NCBI GenBank assembly: GCA_002946415.1
Contig: NJPS01000034.1
Location: 248,001-312,000, forward strand
Length of the DNA stretch: 64,000 nucleotides
Direction of reading: 5' to 3'
DNA from: Rutstroemia sp. NJR-2017a BVV2
Lineage: Eukaryota; Ascomycota; Leotiomycetes; Helotiales; Rutstroemiaceae
The position numbers were made by a program, and so were the translations under genes. Each line of letters begins with the position of its first letter. Within the stretch, counting starts at the first letter, position 1. Below, piece after piece: positions 10,825 to 22,044 of this stretch. A model generated the notes under the pieces. It was not told the origin of the DNA. It worked only from the letters and a program-made list of their open reading frames with translations, and did no database searches.

Positions 10825-11777
10825 TCATACACCTCGTAACTCGCTGTTGTCCCTTTGATCAATCGGTCTATATCTCTCCTCAAGCGCCTCCTGCACCGAC
10901 TTATCCAGATTGCTTGGGCCCTCGAATCTTTCCCTAAGAGCTTTCTCAACATCCGAAGATGGTGCCGCTGCAGACATTAGAACCTTCTCTTCTAATTTCT
11001 GCTCAGCTAATCCCACTGCCGCAGATGCTTTCTGCGCCATGTCTTTCCCCTTCTCAATACCCCTCTGGACAGCTTCTCGCACGCTAGTACGAGCCCCCTC
11101 CACGCCCCCCGCACTTCGTCTTGCAATTTCCGCTTTCGACCTCTCCTTCACTTCTACGCTTTTGGCTTCGGCCTCTCGCAGCTTCTCCTTCGATAATTCC
11201 GCGATCCTCCCTGCACCAGCCTTTGCGTCCACTGCAGCTCTTTCAACTGCAGGCACAAAACCAGTCGCACCTCGCTTGACCCCGTCCTTCACCCTTTCCG
11301 CAACTTCACTTCCCTTCTCCCCCAGGACTCTCTCGCCTCTCTCGACACCTTCTCTCCCCTCCCTCAGTCCCCAGCCTAAGAGCCCCGCCACAGTATCCTC
11401 CACTTCTTCTCTAACCTTCACCCAATCCTTCGTTTGCACCCACCTCACTCCGTTCTCAATCTCCGCATTCCACCTATCTTTCGCTGCTTCGATAAGCGTA
11501 CTTCTCTCCTCCCTCGCTAATTCCTGTCGTGATTTTGGTGGTGGGATAGGTGTGTCTTCAAGGAGAGACTGCAGCACGCGGGATTGGCTGCGCAGTGCAA
11601 GTGATTGTGATTGCCGGTTGCGTTCGTGGGCGAGGACGGTTAGGTAGGCAAGGGACAGAGTGAGCGTTACGCCGCCAGTCTGCACACTGTCAGCTATGAG
11701 TTCGCAATTTTCCCTGCCTCAGCTGTAAAGTAACTTTGTGGTGCGTGAAAACATACAAAGCCAGTAGTAAAACCCAT
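10825..11777 (-). CDS. AIM5: MICOS complex subunit MIC12 (AIM5 family)
   Basis: Exon 1 (11757-11777) encodes MGFTTGF. After a 77-nt intron, exon 2 (10825-11679) continues TGGVTLTLSLAYLTVLAHER, for 291 residues in all. The short N-terminal hydrophobic helix starting G-F-T-x-G-x(n)-GGVTLTLSLAYL is the signature of fungal Aim5/Mic12. This inner-membrane subunit of the MICOS complex helps form crista junctions. The rest is a long Ala/Glu/Lys-rich amphipathic helical region with repeated E-R-x-K-x-G-V patterns. The 21-nt first exon is needed to restore the conserved start. It is head to head with the mitochondrial ribosomal protein gene at 12117. Confidence 0.82.
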
Positions 11778-12116
11778 CGTGTGCTATTGTGGGTGCGCCG
11801 AATGCGCTTCCAATTATAAAATTCTCCCGTATTAAATTCCGCGCAACAAAAGCGTATATTAAAACGAACACCTCGTAGCTCAAACGAGCGTTTGTTGTAC
11901 AATTGACCCGAATTTCAGTGTCGTGTGGTTTCTAAATTCGATGTCGTCGAGCTTTCCTCTCAAGCTATCCAAGATTTCAAGCTTTGGTTCCGCCTCTGCC
12001 CGCACTCGGCCTCGCCAAAACTTTTTCCGCCGCCCGCCTTGCAATATCAACAACCTCCTCCGGATCTCGAAATCCCAACCCACCACCTGGCCAGCCCGCA
12101 ATCCCCTTAAGACAAA
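11778..12116. promoter_or_regulatory. Bidirectional promoter of two mitochondrial genes
   Basis: Only 339 bp separate the start codons of MIC12 (minus) and bL17m (plus). The region includes pyrimidine-rich tracts near 11945-12075. A shared promoter is inferred from the arrangement. Confidence 0.5.
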
Positions 12117-12823
12117 ATGGCAGGCGGTCGTATGAAGTACCGGCATTTGGGACGGACGTCCTCGCATCGTCAGGCGCTCCTCCGTAACCTTGTCACTTCT
12201 CTCTTCTTGCACGAATCCATCTCTACCACATATCCCAAAGCCAAAGAAGCGCAAAGACTAGCCGAGAAATTAATTACGCTGGGTAAGAAGAATACCGAGG
12301 CGAGCAAGAGGAGGGCGATGAGCATTTTCTACGTATGTTTTAACTCGCACAATGCACAATCTCAGCACAATTGGATCACTTTTAAACCGAATACTAAAAA
12401 TCCCCACTGCAGACCCCTCTTGAACTCCTCCCCAAGCTCTTCGGGCCTATCCGTGAACGCTACGCATCTCGTCCAGGGGGCTACACACGAGTTCTTCGAA
12501 TCGAGCCATTGAAGGAAGATCAAGCGCCTTCGGCGATTTTAGAATTAGTTGATGGACCGAAAGATATGCGGTTTGCGATGACGGCGCGGACGGTGAGTAG
12601 GCTGCGGGAGCAAGGGAAGCAAATCAATGATATGACTAGGAGGAATATTGAGAAGGTGACGAAGTTTAAGCCTGGAGGGGAGGCGTCGTTAGAGGAGATG
12701 GTCAGTAAAATGCGAGGACTGGAGGTGGGTGAGAGGAATGATGTGCCATTTGATGGAGAGGGCGAGGGAGGACCTAGACAGGGAAAGTTGAAGAGGGAGA
12801 GGAGATGGGGTGGTTATATTTAA
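12117..12823 (+). CDS. MRPL8: Mitochondrial large-subunit ribosomal protein bL17m
   Basis: Exons 12117-12332 and 12413-12823 (80-nt intron) encode 208 residues. The N terminus, [18 protein letters not shown], followed by [19 protein letters not shown], is the classic bL17 signature (R-x-L-G-R-x-x-x-H-R-x-A-L-x-R-N). The bacterial-like core continues to about residue 125. The C-terminal extension ([18 protein letters not shown]...) is typical of mitochondrial forms. The protein sits near the peptide exit of the mitoribosome. Confidence 0.92.
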
Positions 12824-12973
12824 AGCTTTATTGCTGGGCAGAAGGGATGTATGGGCGGCTTGTGTATTATGGATGGGAAGAATGCACAAAATGTATATGT
12901 ATACCACGAGTATTGCATGGGGAAGGCGTTTTGATATATCTAAGCTACATCAGAGATATGAGGGTTGGGGGTA

Positions 12974-15236
12974 TTATAAGAAATCGAAAGTATCGCCTTT
13001 CTCCTTGATCATTTTTCCAACTCGTTCAGTGCCTGCTACTCTTTCCAATTTCAAGACGTCCCACTTTGAAAAGACAACCCGCACACTTCCAGATGCCGGT
13101 TCTAAATCCCCTTCGCGTATACTCCTGCTCAAGTATCCGCCCACAATCTCTTTGTAGAAAATTGGGTTGTCTGGCAGTCCATACATTATAACTTTTTTAA
13201 CGCCTCTTATTTGGTATCGCCTAAAATGATGTGCTCTTTCTGTGTAGAGAAGGATGTTGTGCCGGCCAGAAAAGAAGTGAGACCTTGCCCTGGCAACTTC
13301 CTTAGCGGACGTATATTCCGAAATGCTACCAAAGGATAAATTGCTGGTGGTATTTGAGGTTGAGAAGTAGTTTCTCACTCGAACGAAATCCAAGTATGAA
13401 GGAATGAAAATCAGAGTCCCGGCGCTATCTTTGCTTCGACGAGTCAATGTCGGAATTATAGCTGATGTAAAATATGTGAAGCGTGCATCAGGATCTGAAG
13501 CAAAGGATGGCGATTCCAGGCGTGAAAATGTTTGCTTGACTTTCAGGCCTAGCTCTTGAATTGTTCCGGGATAATTGGCAGTAATCTTGACCTTACCTGC
13601 CCAATTCTTTGACTGGTTATAGAATAAGGTATTAAGCTCAGGTGTATTGAAGCTAGCCAAGGCGATAACTTGACGGAAGTATTTGGCATTGTCGTCCAGA
13701 TACCAGCTTCTTACGCGACTGAAGTCGCAGCCATGAGCCTCTTTCGGCTGCATATTCAAATGATCAAATATGAACTCCACATGTTCCCAATTTTGCATGA
13801 GAAGCGCATCCGCTTGGTCAACTATGACCATTTCAATAGAGCTGAGGAAATCATAATCCACTTTCTTCGCATCTTCCGCGCCTATAGCCATTCTCAAACC
13901 TAGAGGGCTTGCAAAGATTATATCGGAGTTGTAGAATTGCGAGAAGTATTTGACCGTCTTTCTCGTGAATTTGAGACCAAGGCGAAACATATCATCGTCG
14001 TTGCCAGCAAACAGTTCTCGGAAATCCTCGGGTTTATCGGTAGAGTACTTTTCTTCTTTGTCGACATATGAATCATCGAATCTTTTTCGATTCTCCTGCT
14101 GCTCTGGTCCACATAATGATGTTATCATGTTGACCATGCGAACGCAGGATTCGCGAGTCGGCAGAATCATGAGGACCTTTGGTCTTGTGAATCCTTGGTC
14201 TCGCAGTTCGAGATCTTCGCTGGTGTCTTCTCGCGCAAGACGAGCATTGTTTTTGATGACGCGATCTCGAGTTCTAGCGGATTAGAATATGATCAATACA
14301 TGGATATGAGACCTACTTACTTGAAAACATGGTTGACAGCATGAAGGCAAGTCAATCTTCTCAAATCTTCAGCGTTGGTTGTATTGCGTTCACAAAATAA
14401 TATGTCCTGGTAGCCGAATAGTATTGGGGCAATATGCTTCTCGAGAGTTCCGAAAGCCGGCCGCTGTTTCTTGATAGTTCCCGCCAGCCTCTGTTTTAGC
14501 TTCAGATCCTCCGGGCCATTTGAAAGAGTTGTCCTCGACATCCTTGCATCGTCGTCGTCGGGCACATTCGTAATAACCTTTCCAACTTTAGGAAGCATTG
14601 TTTTGCTCGTAGTCCATTGTGCCTTCTCTAGATGCTGCAACCTCCTTGATAGTATATTATCATCTGGATTGGCGAAATGCGCTTCAAAAGGGTCTGAATT
14701 GTCTTCTTCATCATCTTCTTCGATCTCATCCGTCGCTGTCTCAGGACCCTCTTCAGCCTCCTCTACACGGTCCTTATCCTCCATGTCTTCCTCTTCAATT
14801 GGCGTCTTGTCTTCTCTCTTGACCACTCCTCCATCGTTCAGCTTCCGCCTTTTGGCTTGTGGTGCAGCATCAGAAGCAAAGCTCTGCATCAAAGCCGCAT
14901 AAGATTTCACAGCAGCTTTTGGTTCTGATTCCTCCTCATCGGAGGATTCATCCCCATCTATTGCCTCGTCTTCGTTGGAACTTTCTGATTCGGAACCGCT
15001 GTCCGAGTCGCTAAAGTCAAGGTCAGTAGTGAATTGTAGGAGGCATTAAACTATGGGAGAGCTCACGCTTCTTTCTGTTCTGCCAGTCTAGCACTATCAA
15101 ACACAGGCCGTCCTCTTCCCCGGCCTCGGAAACCGCTTCGACCTCTTGGACCTCCTCTACTACCTCCACGACCCCTTGAGCTGCTCATAGCGCCGCCGCG
15201 ACCTCTAGGACCACCTCTAGAACCATGAAATGCCAT
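12974..15236 (-). CDS. UTP25: U3 snoRNA-associated protein UTP25
   Basis: Exons 15067-15236, 14321-15010 and 12974-14273 encode 719 residues. The N terminus is rich in RGG/RG repeats, followed by an acidic segment ([15 protein letters not shown]). The conserved UTP25 core follows: [69 protein letters not shown]. The core resembles a DEAD-box helicase fold, but motif II reads VDQAD, not DEAD, as in other Utp25 proteins, which are regarded as inactive. It acts in the small-subunit processome in the nucleolus. It is divergent from eIF3f. Confidence 0.93.
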
Positions 15237-15687
15237 TTCGTGCCGCGTATTCGTTAAAGTACTGGAAGTTTGAACTCAATGGTTATACGAAAAAAAAGTT
15301 CTGGCGAAATCCTTATCTTAGCGTCATCAGGGCTGGAGCTTTTTTGAGCAAGTTGAACTGGCCGGAGTCAATGAAATGAAGCACAATAGTAAGGATTCAG
15401 TTGTTCCACTCTGAAGGCTCGAGATTAACAACATGCATGTACTCAAATTACTATAGATTGGGTGAATAGCTTGTAAATTTTGTAAAAGTAGTTTGAATGA
15501 GGGGAATATTCCTCACATCGCATTTCCTTAACGAATTCTTATCTTAGCGCGATAAGATCCTTGCGCGCCCACACAAAAATCCCACTTGCGCCTGGGTTTG
15601 CAATCGACGACGACGAGGACATACACAACTTCAGTCTACCTACAGCACTCGTCCTCCGGACTCGATATCCAGATAATTTTGCCCAGC
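15237..15687. promoter_or_regulatory. Bidirectional promoter UTP25 / eIF3f with repeated CTTATCTTAGCG
   Basis: The 12-mer CTTATCTTAGCG occurs twice in the same orientation, at 15312-15323 and 15538-15549. The second copy is part of an inverted repeat, ATCTTA-6 nt-TAAGAT, at 15541-15558. Both copies contain GATAAG on the complementary strand (GATA-factor core). Function is inferred. Confidence 0.5.
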
Positions 15688-16844
15688 ATGGCTGTCGGTA
15701 CTCAGTCCTTCCTGCACCTTGCGCGGCCCCTTGCGCCGTCTGCCTTGGGCGTTCAACCCACTACCGCACCTATAAATGTCATAATTCAACCACAAGTACG
15801 ATATTTTACTTCAATCTGGATATCTGATATTGAGAACTAATAGCATGTTTCCAGGCAGTATTCTCGATTCTCGATCATGCCATCCGTCGCGATATGAGCG
15901 TAACTCAAACTCCACGTGTGATCGGTGCGCTCCTTGGAACTCGTTCAGAAGATGGAATGGAAGTTGAAGTACGCAACTGCTTCGCCATCCCCCACACCGA
16001 AACCGAAGATCAAGTAGAAGTCGACGTCGAATACCAGAAAAACATGCTTGCTCTGCAACTCAAAGCCAACCCTCGTGAAGTTCTGTTAGGATGGTATACT
16101 ACATCTCTTGAACTCAACAGTTTCAGCGCCTTGATTCAAAACTTCTTTGCCAGTCCTGAGACTGGGACTTTCCCACACCCTGCTGTTCACTTGACAGTCA
16201 GTACAGAGGCTGGAAAGGAGATTGAAGCTAGAGCATATATTAGCGCCCCAGTTGGAGTCAACGCAGAGAGGGCTGCCGAGAGCTGCCTTTTCATTCCCGT
16301 ACCATACGAGATCCGATATGGCGAGTCAGAGAAGAGCGGGTTGGAGTTAATCTCTGGAGCCAAGGACAGCGAGAGCCGTGCAGCACCGGTAGTTACCGAT
16401 ATTGAGGGACTAGAACGGGCTGTTGATCAAACTCTTGACCTCTTGGAGAGAGTATCCGAGTATGTCAGCTCGGTCTTGGACGAGGAGAGAGAACCCTCGA
16501 ATGCGCTTGGTCAATTCCTTATGAATGCCCTTTCTCTCGCACCTAAGGTTGATTCACAAGATATCGAGCGCGACTTCAACAATCACATTCAAGATGTCCT
16601 TGTTGTTTCGTACCTTGCCAACACTATTCGTACTCAAATCGATCTTTCTCAAAGATTAGCGACAGCCACTCTAACTATGGGTGGTTCAGATGTGCTGGCT
16701 TCAACCGGCAATGGCGAAGGTGGAGAGAAGCCAGAACGTGGAAACCAGAGAGGCGGCAAGCGTGGTGGAAGAGGAGGCGGACGCGGAGGCGGACAGCAAC
16801 GAGAGCCAAGAGAACCAAGAGAGCCCAGAGAGCCGGCTGAGTAG
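15688..16844 (+). CDS. Translation initiation factor eIF3 subunit f
   Basis: Exons 15688-15795 and 15855-16844 encode 365 residues. An MPN-type domain begins [19 protein letters not shown] and continues [19 protein letters not shown] and [13 protein letters not shown]. It lacks the JAMM metal-binding His-x-His, as expected for the non-catalytic MPN subunit of eIF3. Helices downstream ([19 protein letters not shown]) match the MIT/C-terminal region. The last about 40 residues are an RGG stretch followed by three tandem REP triplets, which is unusual for eIF3f and probably binds RNA or is disordered. Confidence 0.93.
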
Positions 16845-17168
16845 TTCTATGATCACAAGATTAAACAATTTCCATGATTTGTAACTGTGCATGTAACTGC
16901 ATCGACTGGATGGAAAAAGTATGGCGTTTGAGGTGGGCTGCAGAGTCCAATTCTTATAGAAATTCAAAATGCTATCTTTTCAATCATAGCAACGGTGACG
17001 CTGAATGGCTAGTGTAATATAATTGTATTCATGGGTCTATCAGCCAATATAAACCTGGTACTTAGAATAGTCATTTTGATGTCCTTATTTCCCAACTAAC
17101 TCCACCAATGCTACCATACGCCACCATTTGTTCATCACATAACAACGAGCATTTTCCGTCCAAATATT
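16845..17168. other. Convergent intergenic region
   Basis: About 320 bp of 3' flanks between eIF3f and the R3H gene. Nothing recognisable was seen. Confidence 0.5.
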
Positions 17169-19837
17169 CTAAACTCCAGTAGGGGGCTTCGGTGGCAGCG
17201 TCGAAGGATTACCAAAGTTCGGAAGGTGATTTCCGGGTTGTCCATTAGGCACTATTCCCTGCGGTATAGGTATTCCTTGAGGAATCCCTTGAGGTAGACC
17301 CTGCGGCATATTTTGATGCATCATTGGTCTATGAGTCATGTGAGGAGAGGCATGGTAGGACGGCAAAGAATTGTTAGACCCTTGTCGAGCCATGCTATAG
17401 CCCATCCCATTGCTGAACTGTTGTTGGGGCGGAGTAAAATTATTATAAGAGAGTCGAGGAGATCCATGGTGAGGAGATCCATGGTGAGGGGATCCATGGT
17501 GTGACATCGGTTGCGGTATAGGAAGACCTTGATTCCCTGGGACAAATGACTGAGTCTTCGGGTTGAAGGCATGTCTATTGAAACTACCAGGAATAGGATG
17601 TTGGCTTTTGGGGTCTGCAGGATTGGCTGTGCTTGGTAGCTGGCCAAAAGCATAGGGAATAGTATTAGGTGCCCCTGAGGTTACAGCACCTCGCGCCTGA
17701 TAAGCACCGTTCTGGTATGAAGCCTGCGGTGCCCATTGCTGTAAAGGCTGTGGAGACTGTACAGGAGAGCCGTAAGCGGTGATTGGAGCACTATGCGGTT
17801 GGAACCGTAGTTGACTTTGTTGGGGATATTGCTGACACTGTGTTAGTACGCTCGTTGCTATATGGTATACTTAACATACTTGTGGTATATTACTGTACGA
17901 CTGCATGCTTCCATTGCTCATCATCGTAGGTGTAAATTGTTGCGGAGGTGGGACAAATTGAGGTTGCATCTGGTTCTGGTAATTGCCCTGCACTACGCCA
18001 TTGTATTGCTGCACACCCATGGGAGCGTAAGCCTGAGTAGGGACCCAGGCAGGTTGCGCTTGTTGTTGAGGGAAGAACGGGGTATACTGTGATCGTACAT
18101 CGAAGCTTTCAGAGTCGTCTCGACGCTGCTTGCCCAATTTCCCTCTTTTCCCTTGTCCAGTTTTGTCTTTTGTAGAAACAGAGCTTGAGCGCGACATTTC
18201 ATTACCGTCTTCAGTTTCTGGTGCTGTTAATATGGATCCTGATGACATCGTACGAAGGATTCGCTAGTAACTCACCTGGGGTAGCCTCGCCAGACTTATC
18301 TTCCTTGCCGAAAATACGTTCTCGAGCAGCAAGGTAGACTGCTTCCCTCTCTTCTCGAGAAAGTCTATTCATAGTTAGTTTTTGTCATAGGTAGACCTAT
18401 TGGAATAACGTACTTCTCCTTAGCTGCAAGCGCCTTCTCTTTGGATTCGCTTCCTGCTTCCGAGGTAGCTTTTGAAGGACTAGGGCCGGTATCACCATCA
18501 CCCCCTCTCCGCATGATCTTCATAGCTGGCAAATTTGGTGGAGGTGTGTTCCCAGACGTTGGTGGATTTGAGATGCTCGTCAAAGATGGTGGGATTCTAC
18601 AGAATGGAGTTCTAAATATACGAACAGCACCAGCGACGGCATCAACCTGATGTGTCATGTGGTAATAATCCGCCAACTTATGGGTCAGCATTCTGCAAAA
18701 TGAATTGCAAGGTGGAAGATCAATGAAAGGCTCTCTGCAGCATGGTTAGCAAGTCACAACTGGAATTCAATAGCGAGCTTGAACTCACTTCGAGTCCTTT
18801 ACAAACTCAATAACATCTTGCTCAAGTCGAAGTAGGAATATACGATCTTTTGGTGACTCCAATGCTTCCAAGAGTTTCTCATCTGGCGTCTGCCGATAAA
18901 AGAGAGTAAACGCTTCGGTGGATCCTGCTGGGCCTGCGAGTGGCTTCGACTTGTCGTCGGTAGTTTGCTGTCCAGATGATCCGCTCTGAGGTGTGACAAC
19001 GCCCTGGCTATGCCGCTCCTGCATAGGTTGCATACTGCGTCGGTCAGGTGGCTCGTAGAATTGGGCACGGTACGCTCGTGCTGCCGCTTCAGAGCCAATT
19101 CGAGAACCGGCAACGATAGATCCACGGCCGGAAAATGTATCATCATCTTCGGCAGCTTTAACACTGGCGCTGTCGTCAGGGCGCAATGACTCCTTCTCAT
19201 CTAATGCAAAAGTTGTTCCTGAAGTTATGCTCTTTCCATCAAGGCTTGGAGGTTTGGTTCCCACGTCGGATCCGGATCCTGTTCTTTGAAAAGGATCCTC
19301 CGAAAATTCATCTGCTACATTGCGCTTGTGGGGGGTAGCAGCAATTCCCGAGCCATTTACAACAAGACTTGGTGTGCTATCACGAATGTGCAGCGCCTTC
19401 ACCGCATCCGCCAGATCCTTCTCCTTCTTAGCAGCAAGTGGCTTGACTTCTGCAGTTGCTTTCTTTTTGCCCGTCTGATCATCCGTTGATGTTGCGACGC
19501 TTTTAGCAGCTCCTTTAGCAACTGCACTATTGGCAGCTACGATGGGCGTATCCATGGCTCCATTTGGACTTGCAACTGGGGCAATGTTCTCTGATTGAGC
19601 GTCTCGAATGGCTGACGAAGAGGCAGCAATTTTTGCGAACGAGGGTAGGGCTACATTATCCTTTGCGGCCGAAGCAGCAACCTAAAAATCAGTGAGGTTA
19701 GCACAATGTCCAATGGCGAGAGGTCCAATAGGGGGGAGCAGCGGAAGGCAGCATATGCTAATGAATATATTCTGAGGGATTCTCACCTTTGCAAATGACA
19801 GCCTTGACGGGTCCGTCGACATCGGCGCAGTAGCCAT
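17169..19837 (-). CDS. R3H and SUZ domain RNA-binding protein
   Basis: Six exons: 19787-19837, 18789-19681, 18414-18734, 18276-18364, 17880-18223 and 17169-17831, giving 786 residues. The intron ahead of the last exon has a textbook TACTAAC branch site. A disordered N terminus leads to the R3H domain at about 300-365 (EPFIDLPPCNSFCRMLTHKL, with the RxxxH motif). Next comes a SUZ domain (MKIMRRGG ... EEREAVYLAARERIFG) near 385-435. The C-terminal half is Pro/Gln/His-rich with three tandem HHGSP units. R3H-SUZ proteins (yeast Rbs1, animal encore/R3HDM) bind RNA. The acceptor at 18223 was chosen over 18238, which would leave a 37-nt intron. Confidence 0.85.
17464..17506. repeat. Triplicated 15-nt unit in coding sequence
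   Basis: Three tandem copies of a GGAGATCCATGGTGA-like unit, read on the minus strand as HHGSP repeats in the R3H protein. Confidence 0.8.
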
Positions 19838-20859
19838 GATAAAGAATATGTTTTGCCAGTTGTTCTAGTCGCAAAAAAAGAGTGGAATTCGTCCAGATAG
19901 GACAACGTCAGGATCGCAGCCAGCGACAAAGGTCCGTTGGAAAGTAAAAAAGGTTTTTGAAGTGATGTAAATTAAGGGAGAATATTAACAAAAGCGCTCG
20001 ATGAATAGCGGTGACATCTGGTCATTGTCGTTGCAGACAAGCGTTGGTGGAAGAGGTGTATTTGTATTTGGTATAAGACTCTCCGTCCTGGTCTGGAAAT
20101 TTGTTTCCTGTAGCACGATTCTGCTGAAGTGCTGGTATTAAACGACGATGTTTCTGGATTTTGGTACGACCGAAACCCACTTCGAAGATTACTCCTATCA
20201 GTATTCCCGTTTCCCCCCAAAGGCCCAAAGTCGATCTGGTGTTAAGAAGTTTCCGTAACCCGTAGGTGATTCGTAGCGACCAGAGAAATTTAAGCGGATA
20301 TTTGCAGAATAATCTACAGCATCTTCAACTCGAAGGAACTCCTCTAGGTGGTTGTAGCCGTGAGGTGGAAATGTATTGTGAGGAGTGGTCGTGGTGGATT
20401 TGAGGTTCACAGAGCGAGCAGGGAAGTTTTTAGTAAGGCTGCTTTGTGGGGCAATTTGGATAGGCACTGCCGGTTCGTGCCTCTAAGAAGCTGACAGGAG
20501 TAGGAATACAAATTTCACTACCCAACTCTCCAAATCAAGGGCAAAGCAATAAACATCGCACAGCTTGACCGGAAGTCAACTTCACACCTTGGTTACATTG
20601 GTTGCATTGGAATTACGTAGTTTGCATCAGGCAAATTCAATTCTTCGCTTTAATGCTGTTTCTCTCGTTTCTTCCATAATAATTTTATGTGCCAGATTCA
20701 TTCAACGTCCGCCGGCAGTAGCTGCACTACGACCAATACGATCAGCCTACGTTTTTCCTGTGGCGCATTGCATTCGGATTCCAATAAAGATACAAGTCGC
20801 TGTCCTGGTGTTGGTGTCGCAGCAGACAATTATTATCATCATACGTAAATATCCTCATC
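19838..20859. other. Divergent intergenic region with an unresolved open stretch at 20022-20467
   Basis: Lies between the R3H gene (minus) and the zinc-knuckle gene (plus). On the minus strand a frame open from 20467 to 20198 contains protein-like sequence (ANIRLNFSGRYESPTGYGNF, then LTPDRLWAFGG) but has no ATG. A second open frame (20228-20022) follows after a run of six C at 20213-20218. It may be a small spliced gene, a frameshifted relic or chance; I do not call a CDS. Confidence 0.3.
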
Positions 20860-21888
20860 ATGAATCGCTACCATGGAGTTAACAGAGGATCAACGATTGG
20901 AGGACCATCGAAGGCTTCGGCCTCTACTGTCTGCCAGAAATGTTTAAAGAAAGATGAGTATTCTGTTCTGCGCTCTATGTCGCTCCAAAGCTGACTCATC
21001 TTCACGTCACTACAGCTATGAATGTAAGGCAAATGCACAAGAGCGGCCATATGTCTCGCGGCCTTCACGGACGCAGCAACTCCTCAATCCAAAGCTGGTA
21101 CCCAAATTGAGCAGCGACGTGCCTCAAGAGCTTTTGCGCAAGTATGTTGCATGGTTCCCACCACAGAAAAAAAACTTCATATGCCGCAAACTAATACTTC
21201 GTTCAGGAAAGGTATCGCCGACGAGCAACTTGCGAAAGCGCAGCTAGAGAAAGATAAGGCGCAATCGGAGAAGGATGGAGGCCGTAAACGTGAGAGGGAC
21301 GATGATCTTGGAACAGGAGCATCAAAGAGACGCCGCTCACTTTCCTCTGCGTCCTCGGTGTCAACTATCTCTACAAATATTTCGCGGTCGCCATCGCCTA
21401 GGGAAACTCGGCGCATGTCAAACTCGTATCCTTCCAAGTCTGCGAGAAGATCGCGCTCCCCATCTCAGTCAAATCGTTACTCACGCGACTCTTTGAGTGT
21501 GTCACGGTCACCTCCTAGGGGGGAGACTCGGGATTCAGAGAAGAAGCGACGAAGGGACTCGTATTCCTCTGTAGATTCATATAGCTCCGCAGATGGGGAG
21601 GATGTAAGGAGGCAATCAAGGGAAAGAGCTAGTAGCCGGAGTATACGAAGGAGATTAAATGATCGTAGCCCCGATGCGCGGGGCAGAAGAACGGAGAGCA
21701 GAAGTCCAGACAGAGGTAGAAGGAGACTTTCGAATGATAGAAGGCGCATTGAAGAGCCTCAGTCAAACGGCAATCCACGAAGAGAGGCCTATATCTCCTC
21801 CGCACGACCACCCCCACAAAGAGAAAGGAGTTTGAGCCCTTTCAGTAAGAGGTTGGCACTTACGCAAGCAATGAACATGGGTCAATAA
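20860..21888 (+). CDS. Zinc-knuckle (ZCCHC10-like) SR-rich protein with an AT-AC intron
   Basis: Exons 20860-20953, 21006-21141 and 21207-21888 encode 303 residues. The first intron (20954-21005, 52 nt) begins AT and ends AC. Only this splice rebuilds the CX2CX4HX4C knuckle (Cys25, Cys28, His33, Cys38) as CQKCLKKGHYSYECK. No GT-AG choice keeps the histidine. The intron has a CTGAC branch-like site 11 nt before its end. The second intron is GT-AG. After the knuckle come ERPYVSRPSRTQQLLNPKL and an Arg/Ser-rich tail with many SPxR motifs. The family is nuclear and linked to RNA processing; that role is inferred. Confidence 0.82.
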
Positions 21889-22044
21889 GGTAACTGCAGA
21901 TTTGTATAAGTCGTTCAAAAATGGAATACCCTATTAGACTTGATCGTTCTGTGCATTTTATAGATGCTGACAACTCCAAACTCCTGAACCTACGCCATGC
22001 GCAAAATGCACTGTTACAATCTCGCGTCAGGCCTGCCCGTGACA

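Noticed and set aside
11880..12254. 124-codon minus-strand ORF across the MIC12/bL17m promoter
   Set aside because: It overlaps the bL17m coding start on the other strand and has no recognisable protein features. Shadow ORF.
18224..18275. Alternative acceptor at 18238 in the R3H gene
   Set aside because: It would make a 37-nt intron, shorter than any other here. The acceptor giving 52 nt is preferred, though both keep the frame.
20958..21015. GT-AG alternative for the first zinc-knuckle intron
   Set aside because: It keeps the frame but yields CQKCLKKDDYEC, which removes the zinc-binding histidine encoded just upstream of the AG. The AT-AC choice restores the full motif.
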